The notes under the pieces were generated by a model. It saw only the letters and a list, made by a program, of their open reading frames with translations. It searched no databases and had not been told where the DNA came from. A stretch of DNA of 64,000 bases from Acidobacteriaceae bacterium (GTDB taxonomy: Bacteria; Acidobacteriota; Terriglobia; Terriglobales; Acidobacteriaceae), in the NCBI GenBank assembly GCA_003151335.1, contig PLXE01000120.1, positions 62,001 through 126,000 of the forward strand, written 5' to 3'. The translations under genes and the position numbers were made by a program. Within the stretch, counting starts at the first letter, position 1. The number at the start of each line of letters is the position of its first letter. Below are positions 58,492-64,000 of the stretch, piece after piece.

Positions 58492-58777
58492 TTGAGAAGG
58501 CTCATGGTCAGGATGCCGCAGGCGCATGAGCTTTACTCCGCGGCCACCACCCTGCCGCGTCACGTTTGTGGTGCAGCAGCGCTACGCCATCTGCATCAGG
58601 CTCGACAATCAAGGGTAGTGCGCTACCTTGACAAGTAGCGCACTACCAATCAAGCACTTGATCTTCGATTATCCCAGTACTAATCTCCTACTGGGCCGAC
58701 CAGCACCCTTCCCGCTCCAGGTTTTTGAACGGTGCTGTTCACCCCAGTGGAGTTGTTTGCGGAGCACAGGAGTAAAG

Positions 58778-60040
58778 ATGGAAAACGCGCTCGGCTTAGC
58801 GATGACAGGAGGCGGTGCTCGCGGGGCTTATCAAGCCGGCGTTCTGAAGCGCATTGGCGAGATACAACGGGTCCAAACCAACGGCAATCCTTTTCCCATA
58901 ATAGGAGGTGCTTCCGCCGGAGCGATCAATGGTTCTGCCCTGGCCGTCGGTAGCGACGATTTTGCTTTGGCCACCAAAGTTCTCGCCCACCTTTGGTCCA
59001 GCCTTAGACCTACCGACGTCTTTCGCTGTGATGTTTTGTCACAGGCCCGCAATTCCATTACCTGGATATTTGATCTCTCTTTTGGGGCAGTCCTTGGAGG
59101 AGGTAACGCCCGGTCCTTCTTGGATGCGAGCCCTTTGCAGCACTATCTCCGCGCACGCCTCGATTGCGACCGAATTCAGGACAACATCAGGCGTGGGCAT
59201 CTCTACGCCCTGGCTATTTCCGCCACCAACTACAACTCAGGCAAGAGTTACCTCTTCATTCAAGGCGCTAAAGGCCATCCGATGTGGAACCGAAGCCGCC
59301 GGGTGACACTGGCGACCAAGATCACCGTCGATCATATTTGCGCCTCGGCCGCCATTCCTTTGGTGTTTCAACCAGTAAGACTCAAGACGGCTAAAGGAGC
59401 GGCTTTTTTCGGCGACGGATGTTTGCGCCTGCAACAACCTCTCAGCCCGATCATACGGCTGGGGGCAAGAAAGATTTTCGCGATCGGCGTTCGCTGTGAG
59501 AATAAGGAACATCAGACAGACGCCACTGATCCAAAAGATCCTTCGCTGGCGCAAGTGATGGGAGTCCTCTTCAACGTGATGTTCCTGGACCATCTCGCAA
59601 CCGATGTCGAACACCTGGAGCGGCTGAACCAGTTGCTCAGAGAGGGCCACATCAGCCAGACGGGCCTTGAGGGATGTGAAAAGATGCGGCCTTTGCTTCC
59701 CCTTCTCATCACCCCGTCCGTAGATTTGTCAGAACTGGCAGCGCAACACCAGCGAGACATGCCGTATCTGATTCAGTACTTTATAAATGGTTTGGGACGA
59801 GATGCAGCGTCGTGCTCGGACCTGATGAGTTACCTGCTATTCACACCAAAATACACCAAGGAACTCATCGACATTGGCTACAGCGACGCCAGCAAGCGGA
59901 TCGATGAGATCGAGAATTTCCTATACTCGTCTGACAACGAGGACACCGAGCTCCCGCGCCGGCCAAACGGAGCAGGCAAGTCGCGACAGGTAGTCTCTTT
60001 CGCGAAACCAGCCCCCAACCTGGCCAAGTCCCGCGGCTGA
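58778..60040 (+). CDS. Patatin-like phospholipase
   Basis: LAMTGGGARGAYQAGVL oxyanion loop, GGASAGAING nucleophile, FGDGC segment. Confidence 0.9.
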   Translation: MENALGLAMTGGGARGAYQAGVLKRIGEIQRVQTNGNPFPIIGGASAGAINGSALAVGSDDFALATKVLAHLWSSLRPTDVFRCDVLSQARNSITWIFDLSFGAVLGGGNARSFLDASPLQHYLRARLDCDRIQDNIRRGHLYALAISATNYNSGKSYLFIQGAKGHPMWNRSRRVTLATKITVDHICASAAIPLVFQPVRLKTAKGAAFFGDGCLRLQQPLSPIIRLGARKIFAIGVRCENKEHQTDATDPKDPSLAQVMGVLFNVMFLDHLATDVEHLERLNQLLREGHISQTGLEGCEKMRPLLPLLITPSVDLSELAAQHQRDMPYLIQYFINGLGRDAASCSDLMSYLLFTPKYTKELIDIGYSDASKRIDEIENFLYSSDNEDTELPRRPNGAGKSRQVVSFAKPAPNLAKSRG

Positions 60041-60058
60041 TTCTCCATGGTTGACACG

Positions 60059-61606
60059 CTATCGCGGGGACTGATTTCCCTTTGCGTGTTTCTTGTTCAC
60101 CACTCGCACCCCATTGCGCCAGCGCTCAGCTACCTGCACTAGCGTCCACTCGATACGCGGCGAGAGGTAGCGCAGCAGAACATCGCTGGCGGGATGCACG
60201 CGCAACGCCGGAGCGACCAGGAACAGCAACGGCGGGGCACTGGAAAGTTCGCGTCCGGCGAAGTATCCGTGGCGCGCGAATTCGCCGTGCTGTTGATGCC
60301 AGCGCACCCGCGCCCAGTAGTCGAGCCCTTGCAGCGGCAGATGAATGTCCTCATTAGCTTTCAGCTCCAGGATGGCCAGCCTGCCGTCGAGGGTGCAGGT
60401 GAGCACGTCGAGCATGGCGCGATCGGAGGCCGCAAACGCGGGTACTTGCGAGTACACGAAGCGGCCATCGAGCCTCTCGTCGATCGTGCGGACCTCGCGC
60501 GTGATCAGGGTTTCCAGCCAGCGCTCGGGGGCCAGACGGAAGAACAGGTTGGTAGGCGAGCCGTCGGGTTGGCGCTGCTCGAGGATGCCCTGCACCAATT
60601 CGCCGAACAACGCCTCGCTGTTTTCGTCGAGGACGTACTCCGCTGAACCGATGCCGAAGAGGACCGTCTCGGCATTGCGCAACGCTCCTGAAGCCGGCGT
60701 CAGACGGGCGCGTGCAAATTCCAGGCCGAACAGCCGAAACACGATTTCCGAGGCGGACTCGACCGTAATCTCCGCTCCAGGCGCCAGCGCGCGAATGCGC
60801 GCAATGGAGGCAGCGAAGCGCACTCGCGCGCCCTTCACATCTACCGCGTGGGTCAGGCGCGTGACGATGTTGCCGGTATCGGGGACGTCGAGAGGAGCGC
60901 AAATCTCGGAGCGTTCGTCGAGTTCGTAGAGCTGCCACTTGGCTGCCTCGGGATGAAGGTGCGCCGCGCGCTGGCGCACGATTTCCGCTCGTCCCGGCGG
61001 CAGAAACAGCTTCAGCCCTTCCACGTGAGCTCGTCCGGCAAGCTGCTGCCGCTGGTAATCCATCCAGAGAATGCCGAAGGTGAGCACTGCATCCACCGAC
61101 GACTGCGTCTCTTCGGCATTGACGCCGAGCACGGCAAACGCCGACTGACCGGCCCGCAGCACGGCGCGCGTGTACACCGGGCTGAACGAATGTTCCAGAT
61201 CGGGGCTGCCGCTCAGGTGCTCGACTTTCATCCCGGGATACTCGCGCAGCAAGACCCGCTCCAGCAGGCGTTGATACTGAGTGCGAGTTGCGTGCTTGGC
61301 GGCGCCCTTGCGCCGGTCAGGGTTGGCGCAGATATCCAACACCCGCGGCTGCGCCTGTCCGAAGCGCACTACGCTAAGCCGCAGGATGCGACCCTTCAGT
61401 TCCGCATCCAGCACCCGGCGCACGGCATTGCGCTCCTCCGACCACAAATGCAGAATGCATTTGCCTTCGCCGGAGACGGAATACTTTGCGGTGGCGAATT
61501 CGAACAGCAATTCGCCGTCTTCCATGGCCACCGCCTGGGGCGCGTCCACCAGGAACTGCTCCAGGAGCTTAGCCAGATGCTTGGTAGTGATGGCCCTGTT
61601 TTGCAT
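60059..61606 (-). CDS. Conserved hypothetical protein with putative C-terminal PD-(D/E)xK nuclease-like motif
   Basis: C-terminal MLDVLTCTLDGRLAILELKANEDIHLPLQGLDYWARV (D-x10-ExK pattern). Confidence 0.6.
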   Translation of the reverse strand: MQNRAITTKHLAKLLEQFLVDAPQAVAMEDGELLFEFATAKYSVSGEGKCILHLWSEERNAVRRVLDAELKGRILRLSVVRFGQAQPRVLDICANPDRRKGAAKHATRTQYQRLLERVLLREYPGMKVEHLSGSPDLEHSFSPVYTRAVLRAGQSAFAVLGVNAEETQSSVDAVLTFGILWMDYQRQQLAGRAHVEGLKLFLPPGRAEIVRQRAAHLHPEAAKWQLYELDERSEICAPLDVPDTGNIVTRLTHAVDVKGARVRFAASIARIRALAPGAEITVESASEIVFRLFGLEFARARLTPASGALRNAETVLFGIGSAEYVLDENSEALFGELVQGILEQRQPDGSPTNLFFRLAPERWLETLITREVRTIDERLDGRFVYSQVPAFAASDRAMLDVLTCTLDGRLAILELKANEDIHLPLQGLDYWARVRWHQQHGEFARHGYFAGRELSSAPPLLFLVAPALRVHPASDVLLRYLSPRIEWTLVQVAERWRNGVRVVNKKHAKGNQSPR

Positions 61607-61774
61607 GATCGAGGCGGAGATTCGAGTTTTTCGGGTAGAGCGGGCCAGTCCCTTCACGGGAAAGAGTATTCCAACCCTGAGAAGTCTGCACCCTCCCTTA
61701 GCACAGCCCTATGTGATAATCGAAGATTGGGACCTCGGCGGTCAGCCGCGTCTTCTCCTGCAGCCGGACATCCA

Positions 61775-63214
61775 ATGAGTGTGACTATGGACAAGAAGTT
61801 CTTTTTCGACCGCTACGGACTGGCGCAAGCCGATGTGGAACGCTATCTCTCTGCGGCGCTCTCCGCGGGCGGCGACTTCGCCGACCTCTATTTCGAATAC
61901 CAAACCTCCACCTCGGTTTCGCTTGACGAGAGCATGGTGAAGTCGGCCACGCAAGGCATTTCGGCGGGATGCGGGGTGCGGGTGTTGTCGGGGGAGCGCA
62001 CGGGCTACGCCTACACCGACGACCTCTCGCCGGAGCGGCTGCTGCACGCCGCCCGCACTGCGGCGCTTATCGCCAGTGGTCCAGCGAAGCAGCCTGTGGT
62101 GGGCCTGACCAACAAGCCCGCGCACAATCTTTATCCGGTGCCGCTGCCCTCCGTGGAAGCCGAGGTGCTGGCCAAGGTTGACTTGGTGCAACGTGCCGAT
62201 AAAGCGGCGCGCGCCTACGATCCGCGCATTCATGAAGTACGCGTGAGCTACGCCGACGAGCTGCGCCACATTCTGGTAATTGGTTCCGACGGCAGCTTCG
62301 CTGAGGATGCCCAGCCCATGGCGCGCATGAGTGTCTTCTGCATCGCCAAGGACGAAATTGCTGGCTCGGCGCGTGGCACGGCTGGTGGCGGCGGCCGCGT
62401 GGCGCTGGAATATTTCCAAGGGGACGCGTCGCCCGAGCATTTCGCCAAAGAAGCGGCGCGGCAGGCCATCATTCAGCTGGATGCGCGCGAGGCGCCGGCT
62501 GGCGAAATGGAAGTGGTGCTCGGCCCGGGATGGCCGGGGATCCTGTTGCACGAAGCTATCGGACACGGCCTCGAAGCCGACTTCAATCGCAAGAAGACTT
62601 CTGCGTTCTCCGGCATGCTGGGTCGGCGCGTCGCCAGCGATAAATGCACCGTCGTGGACAACGGCACCATGCCCGGCCGCCGCGGCTCGCTCAACGTGGA
62701 CGACGAAGGCAATCCGACCGAAAACACGATCCTCATCGAGAACGGCATCCTCAAGGGCTATCTCTCCGACAAGTTGTCGTCGCGCCTGATGGGCATTCCC
62801 AACACCGGCAATGGCCGTCGCGAGAGCTATCAGCACATTCCCATGCCGCGCATGACCAACACCTACATGCTGGCCGGGCAGGACTCGCCGGAAGACATCA
62901 TCAAGTCGGTGAAGTACGGTATTTACGCGGCGAACTTCGGCGGCGGGCAGGTGGACATCACCAACGGCAAGTTTGTTTTCTCCGCCTCGGAAGCTTACCT
63001 GATCGAGAACGGCATCATTACTTCGCCGCTGAAAAACGCGACGCTCATCGGCAACGGACCGGATGTGCTGACCAAGGTCTCGATGGTCGGCAGCGATCTG
63101 CAACTCGACGAGGGGGTTGGCACCTGCGGCAAGGATGGACAGTCGGTGCCAGTCGGGGTGGGAATCCCAACGCTGAAGGTGGACCGGCTGACCGTCGGCG
63201 GAACGGGCGGATAA
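61775..63214 (+). CDS. tldD: TldD metalloprotease
   Basis: HEAIGHGLEADFNRKKTSAF metal motif, GMGIPNTGNGRRESYQHIPMPRMTNTYM. Confidence 0.95.
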   Translation: MSVTMDKKFFFDRYGLAQADVERYLSAALSAGGDFADLYFEYQTSTSVSLDESMVKSATQGISAGCGVRVLSGERTGYAYTDDLSPERLLHAARTAALIASGPAKQPVVGLTNKPAHNLYPVPLPSVEAEVLAKVDLVQRADKAARAYDPRIHEVRVSYADELRHILVIGSDGSFAEDAQPMARMSVFCIAKDEIAGSARGTAGGGGRVALEYFQGDASPEHFAKEAARQAIIQLDAREAPAGEMEVVLGPGWPGILLHEAIGHGLEADFNRKKTSAFSGMLGRRVASDKCTVVDNGTMPGRRGSLNVDDEGNPTENTILIENGILKGYLSDKLSSRLMGIPNTGNGRRESYQHIPMPRMTNTYMLAGQDSPEDIIKSVKYGIYAANFGGGQVDITNGKFVFSASEAYLIENGIITSPLKNATLIGNGPDVLTKVSMVGSDLQLDEGVGTCGKDGQSVPVGVGIPTLKVDRLTVGGTGG

Positions 63215-63355
63215 CACAAAAGCAGGCCACTCGATTAGCTCTTTGTTTTTGTCATCACGAGCGGCTTCCGCGAGGGATCTGCTTTTTTCGGTTTTCAATG
63301 GCCTCCTCGGTCGCCTGTACCACATTGTGACACTCTGACAACATAGGACTAATTC

Positions 63356-64000
63356 ATGACCGTTTCTGCTCAAGAACGCCCCGGCGCCGCACAAACCGCG
63401 TCGACCGATCTGAAGGAAATTGCCGCCGACGTGGTCCGCCGCGCCATGCAGGGCGGAGCTAGCGCCGCCGAAGCTGTCGCCATGGACGGCAGCGAATTCT
63501 CCACCGTCGTGCGTCTCGGCGAAGTGGAGACGCTGAAGGAATCCGGCTCCAAGGCCATCGGGGTCCGTGTCTTTTTCGGACAGCGCGCTGCCAGCACCTA
63601 CTCCAGCGACCTCACTTCGGAAGGAGTGCAGCAGTTGGTGGATTCGGCGCTGGCCTTGGCGAAGGTCACCAGCGAAGATCCATTCGCCGGTATTCCCGAG
63701 CCGGCGCAACTGGGCAAACTTGAAGGCGACCTCGACCTCTATCACAACGACGTCTATTCGCTTTCCACCGCCGATCGCATCGACTACGCGCGCCGCGCCG
63801 AGAAAGCGGCACTCGACGCCGACCCGCGCATCATCAACTCCGAAGGCGGTACCTTCGACGCCGCCATCGGCTACAAGGTGCTGGCCAATTCGCACGGATT
63901 CGTCGGCGACTACCAGCGCTCCTATTGCTCGGTTTCGGCGGTGCCCATCGCGCAGGTGGAAGGTTCGTCGATGCAGCGCGACTACTGGTATTCGGTCGCA
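63356..64000 (+). CDS. pmbA: PmbA/TldE-family protein (C-terminus outside window)
   Basis: ATG at 63356; translated segment resembles PmbA/TldD N-domain (VVRLGEVETLKESGSKAIGVRVFFGQRAASTYSSDL); open to the window end. Confidence 0.85.
   Translation, partial: MTVSAQERPGAAQTASTDLKEIAADVVRRAMQGGASAAEAVAMDGSEFSTVVRLGEVETLKESGSKAIGVRVFFGQRAASTYSSDLTSEGVQQLVDSALALAKVTSEDPFAGIPEPAQLGKLEGDLDLYHNDVYSLSTADRIDYARRAEKAALDADPRIINSEGGTFDAAIGYKVLANSHGFVGDYQRSYCSVSAVPIAQVEGSSMQRDYWYSVA

Noticed and set aside
61742-63895. 717-aa minus-strand ORF opposite tldD/pmbA
   Set aside because: Antisense of well-supported tldD and pmbA; composition not protein-like

Overview
This 64 kb window is GC-rich chromosomal DNA with acidobacterial-looking gene content. 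The host assignment is inferred from gene content and repeat style and was not tested. About 58 protein-coding genes, one tRNA-Glu(CTC) and one candidate small RNA are called. Main blocks: (i) lon (5'-truncated) and a YsxC/EngB GTPase; (ii) a minus-strand operon resembling 4-hydroxybenzoyl-CoA reductase (three molybdenum hydroxylase subunits), with a rhodanese, a dienoyl-CoA-hydratase-like crotonase, an amidohydrolase and a TetR regulator; (iii) an RsbW/STAS pair, an MFS transporter and queF; (iv) HlyD-TPR-TolC followed by an HpnJ-like radical SAM protein; (v) a response regulator with a degenerate kinase, and a FliA-type sigma factor with a FlgM-like protein; (vi) a bifunctional homocysteine methyltransferase/MTHFR, xseB, a VapBC-type pair, argD-like, polX, csp, NUDIX and peptidase S10; (vii) an imuA-imuB-dnaE2 mutagenesis cassette; (viii) malQ, a SurA/PpiD-like foldase, a radical SAM protein, a DHH phosphoesterase, a PEP-CTERM protein, a thiolase, a patatin, a PD-(D/E)xK-like protein and tldD/pmbA. 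Signals most worth following: a family of 7-bp-period repeats (STRR-like) that twice abuts a start codon in the same sense orientation; a promoter-hairpin-terminator locus at 54148-54317 that looks like an undescribed sRNA; a 23-bp tRNA-Glu fragment flanking a 1.7 kb segment; the HcrB-type extra Fe-S cysteine loop; and an inverted-repeat-bounded orphan gene. No CRISPR array, rRNA, transposase or integrase was seen.
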